NCBI RefSeq assembly: GCF_043641665.1
Contig: NC_092198.1
Coordinates: forward strand, 9,933,001 to 9,997,000
DNA: 64,000 bases
Reading direction: 5' to 3'
Source of the DNA: Enoplosus armatus
Taxonomy: Eukaryota > Chordata > Actinopteri > Centrarchiformes > Enoplosidae
A program made the translations under genes and the position numbers. Shown here in pieces: positions 1 through 10,876 of this stretch (position 1 is the stretch's first letter; each line of letters starts with the position of its first letter). The notes beneath the pieces were generated by a model. That model did not search any database and was not told the DNA's origin. It saw only the letters and a list, made by a program, of their open reading frames with translations.

Positions 1-2464
1 TCACGTAGTCCTGATGGACAGTGCACTGAGACAGAAGTGTGACTGCGACTGGACAGTGGTATCTGTTCCACAGATGACAGTTCTTAAACTTATTATCAGT
101 TCAGCAAAAAAGTTTGAAAACCAGTATGCACCTTTTAAAGGTCCCATGAAATGAAAAATAACTTTTATTATGTTGTTACTTGTGTCACTGGGTGTATTTT
201 CTCCCATCGATCGTATGCCAAATATGATCTAAAAATGCATTTTACCTATTTTTATACCAGTTCTTGGGTTATTCAAAGATATCCATCCAACTGAATGTAA
301 TCTTAGTTTTGTGGGGAATCTGGTCAACCCTTTCTTCTAAACCTGCTGATCTACAAAGGTAGACTCTCCACCTGACACCTGGGATAAACTCATGTCTGTC
401 TTTGTTGTCGTCCACCCAGTATTGTGTTTCATGCCGAAATGCCTAAAACCATTGAAAAGTTACAACATTAAAGCCATTTCAAGGGACCTTTAACACATAA
501 AGCCTTTTGTTGAATACTTCAAAAGCTAGTTTCACCCAGCAATACTCTGTATACAATGGTAGTTATGCATCACTCTCAGCACTCTCTGTAGTGAAGCATA
601 AGACAGTTGACTTTTCTGGCCAAAAAAAGGCGACAACCTAAGGCAACTTCTTGGTCCATGTTGTCCAGAAACTGTCACTGCCTCTACATCAGTTTGTGAC
701 ATAGCAATACAACCTCTTTTTAATTAAACTAAACCCCCTTTGTACTGTAATATTTTGAGCTTGTTGTTAATGGGTTTTTTTCTCTTTTGGAGTGATGATC
801 AAATCAAGCTTAAATGTAGCATCCTATGCACCAGTTACAGGGGGTTAAACCTGCTTCCTTTTCCCTGCTTGGCTGATTAGGTTTTTTGAAGTTAAGAAGT
901 TTTAATCATGACCTAATTAATAACTATTTAAACTGGAGTTTGTGTGTGTGTGCATATGTTTAAGCCTATGAGGGGGAGAGAGACTGTACATTCCCTCTAT
1001 TTTAGTGTGAAAGTCTTGTTTTAATAATGGCGTGTGTTTGTGTTGTTGTGAGTGGTGTTGGCAGAACCACTGGAAAGTATTAGGCTATATATGTAGAGAG
1101 TCACATTTGGATTTCTATTTCTTCCAGTGCTCTCGATAGTACTACTATCAGAGCACTGGCATTGACATGTGCTTGGACGAGCTCGAGCTGTCCTCACATG
1201 CTCTGTTTTTTTCCCTTTTTGCTCCAGCTGCTATTATTTTAACTGTCAGTGTTTCACTATTAGTGTCTTACTATCTGAAATACCTAAAACAAACTTCTGT
1301 CTGTGTGGTGTAGCCCCTGTGGTGTTTTGTCAAGTTATTAAAAGTGTTTATCTATAATTTACAAGCATATACTGGCTGATTTATCTTTTCTGTCTTTTAA
1401 TAGAGGAATACACAGTGGAATGCAATACAGAATTGTAGGAAGACTGGAGACAGAAGTGGCACGGATCCATAGCCCTGTTTATAATGTGTCCTGATTTTAG
1501 TCCAAGTGCAGTTGACCTTAAGAATCCACTGGATGGAGTTGTAGCACCATTTAAGTAGCCCTTTACCCCACTTGTTGTTTGAGACAGTTATGGATATGGC
1601 AGATATGTAAAACACCAGAAACTAAGGCCTTGGGCCAATTTCTCATTCATTATGCAGTAAATTGTGTTAACTAACCAGATGTTTTTGTAATTCTCTTCAC
1701 AGAATTCAATTAACATCTCGAGCTGAATTTATCTTCTGACAACACGAGCAATACAATTTTTCTGAGTCCTCTCCCTACATACAACAGTGGTTATTTTTAC
1801 ATTCTTGTGGTTTTGGTCTTGTTTGCTACTACTGCCACCAGGGGACAGTGATCATTTGTTACACGGTTAGTAAGGGCTTCTGAATGTACAGGTTTGTTAA
1901 TTAGCCAGACTTTGGGTAGTGTTTTTTCAGAGCTTCCAACTGTGTACTCTGTAACTTCAATGATAACAGTATAGTAAAATCTTCACTGGCAAAAGATGTG
2001 TTTCTGCTTTTGTATACTTTGGGTACAATTTACATCTGCAGCCTATCAAAGAGGCTTAGCCTCCTGCATAAACATCACAACCATCATTACTACATATTTA
2101 GATTAATTGGTCAATACAGCCATGGTGACAGTGTCGATTTAATTAAAATTTATGATGTAAGGTTTTCCAATTCTTGAGAAATCAGACGTTCATTTCAATG
2201 TTCAGTATATGTATATATTTCCTTTCCTTTTCCCTTCACTGAAGTGCAAAATGGGGATTAGCAGCCACCAAAATAACATTAGTTATTAAATTTATAAATT
2301 TGCACACTAGCCTTTAAGACAACCTAAGTTTAATAGTAGATCAGGCACCCTAAATTTAACCCATATGATAACCAACAATCATTCTGCTTAGGGAGCATCT
2401 GTTACTTGTAGCCAAAAATAATTGGGTACACTTGTGTGCTTCAATAAAGACTGGTTCTTGAGCA

Positions 2465-2600
2465 CTCCAACAAGACTGCAAGTCTACAGCCATGCTAGCG
2501 TCTCTGTGAGGCTGTACTTAGGCACAGTGTTGCTTTGAGCTAAATGCTAACTTCTGCATGCTTACAATTACTGTGCTAACATGCTGAGTGTCACATCTTT
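2465..2600 (-). repeat. Dispersed repeat copy (TTAGCATGCTAA family)
   Basis: Fragment of a family seen six times in the window, here in reverse orientation. It carries the diagnostic stretch running from CATGCTAGC through GAGCTAAATGCTAAC to GCTAACATGCTG. It is non-coding, and I do not know its repeat-database name. Confidence 0.55.
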
Positions 2601-2755
2601 TCCCAGTAATACGTAGAAACTCCAATGGAGCACGCATAGGTGGTTGACAAATGTTCTGAAATATTGAGTGGTGATGTGTTCGACCGTAAGGGGCTTGCTT
2701 TTTTTCACTATGGTGATTCAAAGTGACAATGAGCATGATGATAATATTGGAATTA
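2585..2755 (+). repeat. Left arm of a distant inverted repeat pair
   Basis: Reads as the diverged reverse complement of 4627-4756. Shared blocks are GTAGAAACTCCAATGGAGCA, GGTTGACAAATGTTCTGAAA and GTGACAATGAGCATGATGAT. This copy has about 35 extra bases near 2680-2712 that the other lacks. The pair is probably two copies of one dispersed element in opposite orientation. Confidence 0.7.
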
Positions 2756-4039
2756 CTAAGGCCAAGGACTTGCATGCTGTACTGCATACATCAATAATAT
2801 GTCATTATGTAGGCGCGTCACCTTAGTCAGTATGCTATGAGACACTGATAGATTTATATGACATGGAAACAGAGACTGTATTTAGATTGAACATGTATAG
2901 AGCAGCATCTGGTGGTCATGAGACATGTGGTGCCAATGTGAAGGACAACAACAGAAGAGGAACAGATATATGATGTCCACATAAGAACAATTACATTGTT
3001 TCTGAGTTAAAAGAAGAGAGGAATGTGAGTTTGTATCTGTTAGCATGCGTGATAGAGGTCATTCACTGCTGCTGGTCTGGGTACGCGCTATATGATGGGG
3101 CCAGTCGAACAGACAGACAGACAGACAGGAGACAACGCTGCTATATGTTTTCAGACACATAGCTGCCCTTTAACTCTCTCATATGTGCTATCATATCCTG
3201 GTCAAATGCCTTCTGTAGCCTCCCTCTTCACACTACAGAAAATACACACACTGTCTCCAATCCCTCCACAAATAGTTCCGTCATACCCACATCTTTCACC
3301 ACCCCAAGGCCCACAGTAGAGCATTGTTGTTGCGTGGATTATTTATGACCTTGTTTTTGTTGAACAAGGTTGACTGGTCGTGTCCACTAAGTAAATGTGC
3401 TCTTGTAAAAGAAATCTAGAAATGTTTATTGTGTAAGAAAACACAAAACAGGATTCTGTTCTGCAGCTGTGCTCGTGTCTATACATTTGTACAGTATGTC
3501 ATCAGTATTTCCAAACATAATGCTGAGATTCACAGACGGAGCCAGGAGTGACCTCACTCCTACTGTAACCATCATCGACCTAACACCATTAGAACCTATC
3601 AAATGACACGCCTCGCTAAGCCTGGTGCTACTGAACCATTTATAACAGCGTTGCATCACGACATTACTATGATGACTTATAAAATCATAAAATTTATATT
3701 ATGGGTATTCTCCATTTCTAAATACAGTACCATATGACTGCAGAGTCCCTTTCTGGTTTGTAGGCTATCGCTTCTGATATCTAAAGACGGCTGTGACAGA
3801 TGAGATATAAAAATGGAAAATGAGTAGTTCAGTAAGTGGCCACTTTATTACATACAGTGACCTAGAAGTTTAAAGTATTCTTTTATGCATGGACAGCTAT
3901 GTTCTGCAGGAGTCATTTTACAAGATGGCATCTTAATGTCAGACTTTTTAGCGGCACATTCAGGCTGTAAACGAATGATTTCCTGCCAAATGTGCTAAAA
4001 GGTGTCCTCTGTTGAGATTGGGGAAGGTATGGTAAATAT

Positions 4040-4290
4040 GAAGACGGTGTCAACAGCTGGTTAACTTAGCTTAGCTTAGCTTATCTTAGCTTAGCGTAAA
4101 CACTGGAAGCAGGAGGAAGAGCAGCCTGTTTCTGTCCAAGTAAAACACATCTGCCTACCAGCACCTCTTCATTGTTGGCAAGTAACACACTATATCTCTT
4201 TGTATAATCTGTCTTTTAGTGTAAAAACGACAAATTGTGGTTTTACAGGGAGTGACGTGCTATAACTATGTCTTAGTAGAGCGCAGTGAG
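4040..4290 (+). repeat. Partial copy of the GCTTAGCTTAGC palindromic MITE family
   Basis: Contains the internal signature of this fish repeat: repeated TTAGC units at 4064-4096, then AACACTGGAAGCAGG and GTAAAAACGACAAATTGTGG. The outer inverted arms seen in the copies at 16490 and 59780 are not clear here, so the copy is incomplete. Confidence 0.55.
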
Positions 4291-4626
4291 TGAAATCTAT
4301 AGGTAGTGGAAAAAGAAACAACAAAATGAAAGTTATTTTGTTGTCTGGATCCCTGCTGGCTTCCGTGGTCTCATCTTTCCCTTTTCAGATGCCTCAAACA
4401 CTTTATACCTCTACTGTATAACAACAATATGTATCAGTATCTCAATATTGCAGCTCCATCTCTTTTAAGTCGAAGGCTGCAATTTATAACATAATTTCTG
4501 AGAATTGTCCTTTGACCACTTTAAGGGCACGAAAACAGCTTGCAGAACTGTAAGTGTACCATATAAACTGGCAACAGAGGGTACTGTAGATGTGTGATGG
4601 ACTGCTTTTATGATAAGTGGGCCTAA

Positions 4627-4756
4627 GTAATTTAAATATTATCATCATGCTCATTGTCACCTTGAATTGCCACATTACCACCAAATATTTCAGAACATTT
4701 GTCAACCAACACATGCTCCATTGGAGTTTCTACCTATGAGGCAGTAAAGATGTGAA
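4627..4756 (-). repeat. Right arm of a distant inverted repeat pair
   Basis: Reverse-complement partner of 2585-2755. The shared core is the ATCATCATGCTCATTGTCAC block followed by TTTGTCAACCAAC and CCATTGGAGTTTCTAC. Confidence 0.7.
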
Positions 4757-5104
4757 AGTCGCACCTTGTCCGTTAGCTCTGGATTTCAGTCCAGCCTGTC
4801 AGACCCTCCTGCAGATCAAAGACACTCAAGAAAGATCTGTGTCTGTTGTTCCCCCAGCCCACCATAGTGAAAGCAACCCCAGCTTCAACCTTTTACCTTG
4901 TATGTGGTATGTCTCATTCTTGTCCAGCCAATGAAAGAGTGTAAATTACAGAAGGCGTGTGTCTGTGTCTCTTTGACCATCGAATATATATGCATGTGTG
5001 TGTGCACTGTGTGGAGTGTGTTGTGGTCCATGGCTACTCTGAGGTGAAGTGTCCAGCATTTAGTCACAGTAGCAGCGTGGATCTAGAGATGTTGCCTATC
5101 AGTC

Positions 5105-5475
5105 CACCACTTTGATGCAGACTGAAATATCTCAACCCATTACATAGATTGCCATGAATTATTTTTCAGACATTCAAGGTCCCCAGAGGATGAATCCTAC
5201 TGCTGTTGAATATCCTTTGACTTTTCCTCAAGTTGCCACCATGAGGTTGACATTTGTGGTTTTGAGTGAAATATTTGAGCAGCTGTTTGATGGATTGCCA
5301 TGAAATTTGGTACTGACATGCATGTTCCCATAAAAATGAATTGTAGTGATTCCCTCATCTGGGGCTATAATCAGGACAAAATTTAAATTTGTCCAATACT
5401 TTGGTTTATGAACAAATACCTATGCGTTACAGAGCTGCTGCCGTGGCTGTAGACTCTTATAGTCTTGTTGTTCAA
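5105..5475 (+). repeat. Dispersed repeat copy (TTAGCATGCTAA family), internally deleted
   Basis: Forward copy. It holds the family signature GAAATTTGGTACTGACATGC, then AATTTGTCCAATACTTTGG, and ends with GTAGACTCTTATAGTCTTG. The central part with the GTTAGCATGCTAA units is missing compared with the copy at 18510-19075. Confidence 0.6.
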
Positions 5476-6196
5476 AGCACTTTATTCCTCTGTGGTAAAG
5501 TGTGTGCTTATGTATTTGTGTGATGTGAACATGTTTGAGTGGGTCACAGTCCAGACAGTGGGCCACGTAGCCAATCCCAGCAGACCACTCCACTGAAACC
5601 AAATTAAAATTGGTCATTCGTCACACGATAAATAGATCACTATAGTCACCTCTGCCGGGCAACACCAGCTAATCCCACGAGAGCGCCCCGCTCTTGTTTT
5701 GAAAGACGAGCCTCACGGGTTGTCTTTCAAAGGGGTGATATTTGGGCCCCATTCTATTTTAATGAAGAGGTCTGAAATTCTCAAGAACCCTTTAGGGTCC
5801 TCCCGGCTGTCCTTGATGGTCCCTCCTCTTGTACTGCAGCACTCATCATCCGGCATTTGAGATGACCATTCCAATGGACGGGCGCAGACACACTGACAGT
5901 TCGGACATGTGGACGAAGATAGAGCGAGCAGGATCGTGACACTAGCTACAGTCCAGCAGATGGGGCGTTTTGTACTTTGTAGATAAAGTGGGTGAAAAAT
6001 GGAAGTGTAGAGTGACGGGATTTAAAAGTACACCTATGGTCTAACAGGGTTGACCCCTAAATTCATAATTTAAGCCGTCAACACTTCCAGTAGATGAACA
6101 GCAGCTTAGAAATCCATCTTGTATACGCTATTGATACAGGTGTTCAAGAGGAACAGGCCCAGCAACCATTGTAGCTTGTGAATTTGTCTTTGAATT

Positions 6197-6222
6197 TTAT
6201 TATTATTATTATTATTATTATT
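6197..6222. repeat. ATT trinucleotide microsatellite
   Basis: About eight perfect ATT units inside an A/T-rich stretch. Confidence 0.9.
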
Positions 6223-9200
6223 TAATATTTTATATCGGTGAGATACAAAAAGAGAGCACTCCTTGTGCCTGAGGAGGTCAAAGTTTTGTCCTAAGACTCT
6301 GAGAGAACATTCAACACCAAAACATCATGACGAGGCTGCAAAACAGGTGTCCACCTGCCCAGCTTGTTTATGAAACCATGCACTCACATGTCCGGTGCAG
6401 GTGCATGCCAATGAGGGAACATCCTTTTTAGAGTAGAAGAAAAATGCAAACACTGTAGAACTTGAAAGTACACCAACACACATGTTGTTTCAGACATGCA
6501 AGCGTCTCTGGACTGTTAAGGTTTAACAAGAGAAAATGTTACAGTATAATGCAAAGAGAAGGACCGGAGAACCCCGTAAAGCAGCTGTAAAACAGCTCAG
6601 TTTCGGGTCGTCTGGTCCCCTTTATGTTTAACCTCTGGAACAGGGTGGTCCTGTCACTCTTCTGTTCACATTTTTGTGAGACACACAAATACAAGAGGCA
6701 GTTAACCATCTATTTTGAGTCTGTCGCAGTAGCAACTGACACATGCTGAGGATTTCAGTGTAGACCTCCGAGCCCAGCTCCAATGAATGAGAGGCTTGTC
6801 AGGACAGAGATGCAGCGCAGGGGCAGAGGGCGCAGGACAGGGGACAGGTGGATGTGAGTCAGGAAGGAGCGTGAGTTTCACACGTGCCTCAGACAACCAA
6901 GAAGACATTATGTCAGCCACCAGGGACTTATTGAGACAGATAACGCTCATAATCACGCATGTATAGAAGATATATCAAGCTTGTCTACATGAATAGAGGC
7001 TTTTAAGTCTGCCTAGCAACTGGTGTAGACAGCCTGTCTCTGTCAGTGAAGTTGTCAGAGTTAAATAAACAAAGCTATGGCCTATATGTTTCACATCCAA
7101 TATAATATATTAGTAATAATTTAGATAATTGAGATTGTTCTTTGTTTAGATATTTGTATATCTATAAAAAATAATAAATATCACATACCGTACTAACACA
7201 GTAGTTTTCAGTCACATAACACATACAGCATCATGCCCCTTCCATGCCATTTTATTACAATAATCCACTTTGTGATGTTCTATCAAAAGTTGAGATAAAT
7301 GTTATGTTAATGTTTTGAAAAATTGCAATAAAAACACATAACTGTGGAAGCCAAGAAGGGCCGTGGTTGCAAGAATTTATTTTACAACTTTATCTTGAGA
7401 TCACAAGTTAATTATCTCAATATCTCGGAATAACAGAGCTGTTTTCTCATAGTAATGGGTTCATTTTCTTGTTGTCTTGGGATTTCTCAAGATAAATATC
7501 AAATTTTTTACAAGCAAGCAAAAAGTTGTTTTCTCAAATATAACAAATTTTGTTCTGTAGAAATTATACATTTCCATGTCACCAGTCTTAGCTGATTCAG
7601 TACCTGATTTAACATCTAATCCAGGACACCGTAACTGATGTAACATGTCGGATCAAGTCAGAAAAGCGAAGACAAAATTTCATAATACAGTAATGGTAAT
7701 AATCAATGAACATTTTATCAACAGTTTTACCACAGACTCATGTTAAAGGTCAGTTCATGTAGTTTAATTCGGCCAAACGGTAGGTGATCTAAAAAGCCTT
7801 TTTTTCACAGCAGCATGACATTAACGAGGGTTCAGTTCCATTAAGTGTCCCAGTAAGTCATTCCATTGTGCTTTTTCTGCTATTGCATGTAAATATATCT
7901 GCTGTGAAAAAGGCCCATTTATAACATCGATACCATACAGTACCTGTACTTACAGGCAGCTAATATGAACTACAAGTCAACTGACATTGCAATTTGTTTT
8001 TTGTAAATTATGACTGATAAGCTATTTAGATATAGATTTAAATGTTAAACATCACCTCTATTGGTTCACATAGATGCACACAGGTGTCCTCTTATGTCAC
8101 ACACACACACATACTCACACACACACTATAGTAATTCATTGAAAAGGGCAGATCAGCACCCTTACCATGATCAAAGCCAAAGCCAGATGCCGCTTGCACC
8201 CATATGTCATAAATAAGGCTCTACAGCAGTATGTACAGGAGGTGGTACATTGTCATGAATGTGTACGTGTGTGAGTGCAGGATATGCACATTGGGAGCAC
8301 CTGCGCACAAAAGCATATCATAAAAGTTGTGTAACCCAGTAGACATACTCCTAGAAGTCTTCCGTGCTGTGATACAAAAGTATTTTTCGATGGGTGTTAC
8401 CTCTTTCGGGGTCGGAGTGGATGTGATAACTTGGTCTGCTGACGTCAGGGGAGCCATGGCTACATTTCAGCTGTCTGCTCTTGTGTTCCCTTTCTTTCCC
8501 TCTCTGTCATCTGTCTGTCTCTGCTCTCATGAATAGCCTGTCCAGTGGAGAACATGCTGTGACTGTCTGCAACGAGTGTCCTCAGTCAGGGAGTTGAGGG
8601 TGAAGCAACAGGAGGAGAAACCATGTACACCAAATAATGTATGTTTTGTATACTGCATATCTCCTGTTGAACAGTGTGCTCATGCAGGCAGCAGCTTGCT
8701 GAGAGTTAGCAGGGGGCCTGATGAGGACAGAGGAGTGATGGCCAACAGGACGCCTTGTTAAAATACCCCCATGCAGCCCAAGTAGGTGCCAACCTGTAAG
8801 ACAGGCTCTCATTTACACACACACAAACTGAGTACAGACAGGAAGAGGCTATCGCAGAGAAGCAGATAGGGGAAAGGCAATGTCTTGAGACCAGTGGGGG
8901 TAGGAATAAAGATTAAAAAAAATCATTATTATCATTATTTGACTGAAAAAAGTGTAGAAAATTGACTAATGGATAGAGGTGATGAGGGGACAAAGCTTTA
9001 TCCTCAAGGGAACAAAATAAACCCCCAATAGGTCGACATTTGTTTGATATTAAATGCTTGATGTTTCATTGGAAGGCAGAAATAGCAATGGGCGAGATGA
9101 AAGAAAGAGAGCTTGGGAGACAGAGAGAGGAACCAACGCCCCCCTCCCACTCTTTATTTATACCCCCAAAGACAGCAGGCTAAGATTTCTGGCACCAAAA

Positions 9201-10055
9201 CACACGTCACGCTTGCTATTTCTGTCTGAAGTGCTACATAGCACCGAGAGGTTGGGTGACAGGGCTGAGGCATCATGGGGCCAAGGGACTTCCGTACACC
9301 TACCCAGCCTTTACATGACATTTCACACTTTGGCCACCTCTGCCAGAAGAGAGCGTGTGTACATGAGTGTGGGGCAGAGCATGTGCTTATGTGTACAGAA
9401 AATGTTTATTTGGGGAGAAAACTGCAAGATATGTATGCTCGTATCATTTTTGTTCTTCGTGTGTGTGTGTTTGTATGTGTGAAACTGAGAGTGTGTGTCA
9501 CCTTCCACAGAGCAGGAAGTGTCAGGGAAACCTGTTGATGCAGTCTTATGAGGCGAGAAACAGGGCCTGAAAAGTGATCCCTAATGCTACTGAATCATTC
9601 TCTGTGCTGCACACTGGATATCCTGGTAATGATGGATAACATAACTGCTCTTGAAAACACTTTGCAGTATTGATGTACTTCACAGCATACGCAGTATGAC
9701 AAATGGTTTTAAATGTGCAATTAAATCTACATAATCCAAGTGCTGTGTCATGTATGAGCTTTAAAAAATGCCTGTGTTTAGAGGACAATGATATTTTCAT
9801 CATGCAGCACCTCTGGTATATTTGAACCAGTTGATGCGTTGAAATTGGTGGACTGTTAGCTCATTTGCAATAGCAACTGACACTACTTGAGCTGCCATTG
9901 CAGTGGCACGCAGGGGGCTACTGGTATCAGATATCCATAGACTTGACATGCCGTAAATCATCAACACCCTGAAATATGAGCCATCATTAATGGAACAACA
10001 CAATGCAACGCTGCAACACAGAGAGACTGAGTCTTTATGTCAAAGCACTGTCATA

Positions 10056-10061
10056 TTTATT
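10056..10061 (-). terminator. Poly(A) signal AATAAA, KIAA0408 homologue
   Basis: AATAAA on the minus strand with a GU-rich downstream region. It is preferred over the hexamer at 10602-10607 for that reason. Confidence 0.5.
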
Positions 10062-10227
10062 ACCAAGAAAAAAAAATACATTAAAGGCATATCATAGTCT
10101 TTTGTCACAGCTGTTATTTGAACATCTTAAATATATTACTTTGACAATATTATACAGTAAAACACACTGTTGTTGACAGTTAGCAGATTGCTGCTGGGAG
10201 CACAGTTGCGACTTAATCTACTCCTAC

Positions 10228-10264
10228 TGGTTGCCAGGTTGAATCAAATTCAACCTGGCAACCA
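10228..10264. repeat. Perfect 17-bp hairpin in the probable 3' UTR
   Basis: Arms 10228-10244 and 10248-10264 are exact reverse complements (TGGTTGCCAGGTTGAAT) around a 3-base loop. It lies 360 bases past the KIAA0408 stop codon, upstream of the favoured poly(A) signal. Confidence 0.9.
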
Positions 10265-10621
10265 TGAGGATTAAACACGAGCATGCACCCTCAAACTAGG
10301 GCTGCATGCAAAATCTCATTATACAGAAAACACCTGAAATTCAATACAAAAAAAAGAGAGGAAAGTCAATAAGGGGGAACCGCAACAAAGCAATATGTTG
10401 ATGTGTTTGCAAAACGTTCGGCACAGAAGAAGCAAAAAGCCACAGCAACACTGGAGAATGTCGTGGATGTGTTTTATCTTGAACACGGCATCGAGATGAA
10501 ATTAAGCATTTCTTGGCAACTCTCTCAGAGCATCTTTGTTTAACAGAGAAGTCCTTACTATTTACACAGAGGGAGGGTTTTCCTGGAGGAAGGGAACAAG
10601 CTTTATTGACATGGAAAGGTA

Positions 10622-10876
10622 TCACATAATGACAGTCTCAGTCTGAAGAGAATAGGAAATGAGAGGTCGGTGCTTCATGGAGGGACTTGGGGTTCTGGTC
10701 ATAGGGCTCGGAGGGCGAGTAAGGGGGCTCGGGGGACGGTACATTGGGCCCGATGGGGCGGTGATCCTGGCGGTAGGGGTGCGGCTGGCCCATCTGGAAG
10801 GAGGTCGCTGGTTGGCTGGACGCGCAGGACGAGAGAAGTTGCTGTTAAGTTTGGCTGGGGACAACTCTGGGTTTAC
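10622..10876 (-). CDS. kiaa0408: KIAA0408 coding exon 5 (last)
   Basis: Acceptor CTGTTCAG precedes GTAAACCCAG; phase 0; 84 codons then TGA at 10622-10624. It encodes the conserved basic FSRPARPAN-RPPSRWAS block and the PPSP repeats, ending in TETVIM. Human ends similarly (EALMV by memory). Confidence 0.93.
   Translation of the reverse strand, partial: VNPELSPAKLNSNFSRPARPANQRPPSRWASRTPTARITAPSGPMYRPPSPLTRPPSPMTRTPSPSMKHRPLISYSLQTETVIM

Larger units (their letters stand above)
1..10034. other. Intergenic DNA, no gene recognised
   Basis: No exon with coding character and paired splice sites was seen in these 10 kb, which lie 3' of the KIAA0408 homologue. Open frames here are short and match no family I know. 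The stretch holds dispersed repeat copies near 2465-2760, 4040-4290, 4627-4756 and 5105-5475, plus an ATT microsatellite at 6197-6222. A 10-bp inverted repeat is at 5698-5707/5722-5731. Confidence 0.6.
10035..10621 (-). other. Probable 3' UTR of the KIAA0408 homologue
   Basis: Runs from the stop codon to a likely cleavage site just past an AATAAA on the minus strand (10056-10061). That hexamer is followed by a GU-rich tract (near 9990-10025 on this strand), as expected of a functional site. A second AATAAA at 10602-10607 sits only 15 bases after the stop and lacks a clear GU-rich element, so I favour the distal site. The interval contains a perfect hairpin at 10228-10264. Confidence 0.5.

Noticed and set aside
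4064..4096. Possible CRISPR-like or satellite array of TTAGC units
   Set aside because: Only a few 5-base units without spacers, inside a known type of fish repeat.
9054..9482. 142-codon plus-strand open frame
   Set aside because: Ends in a GT-rich stretch, has no homologue I know, and lacks a promoter or splice signals.
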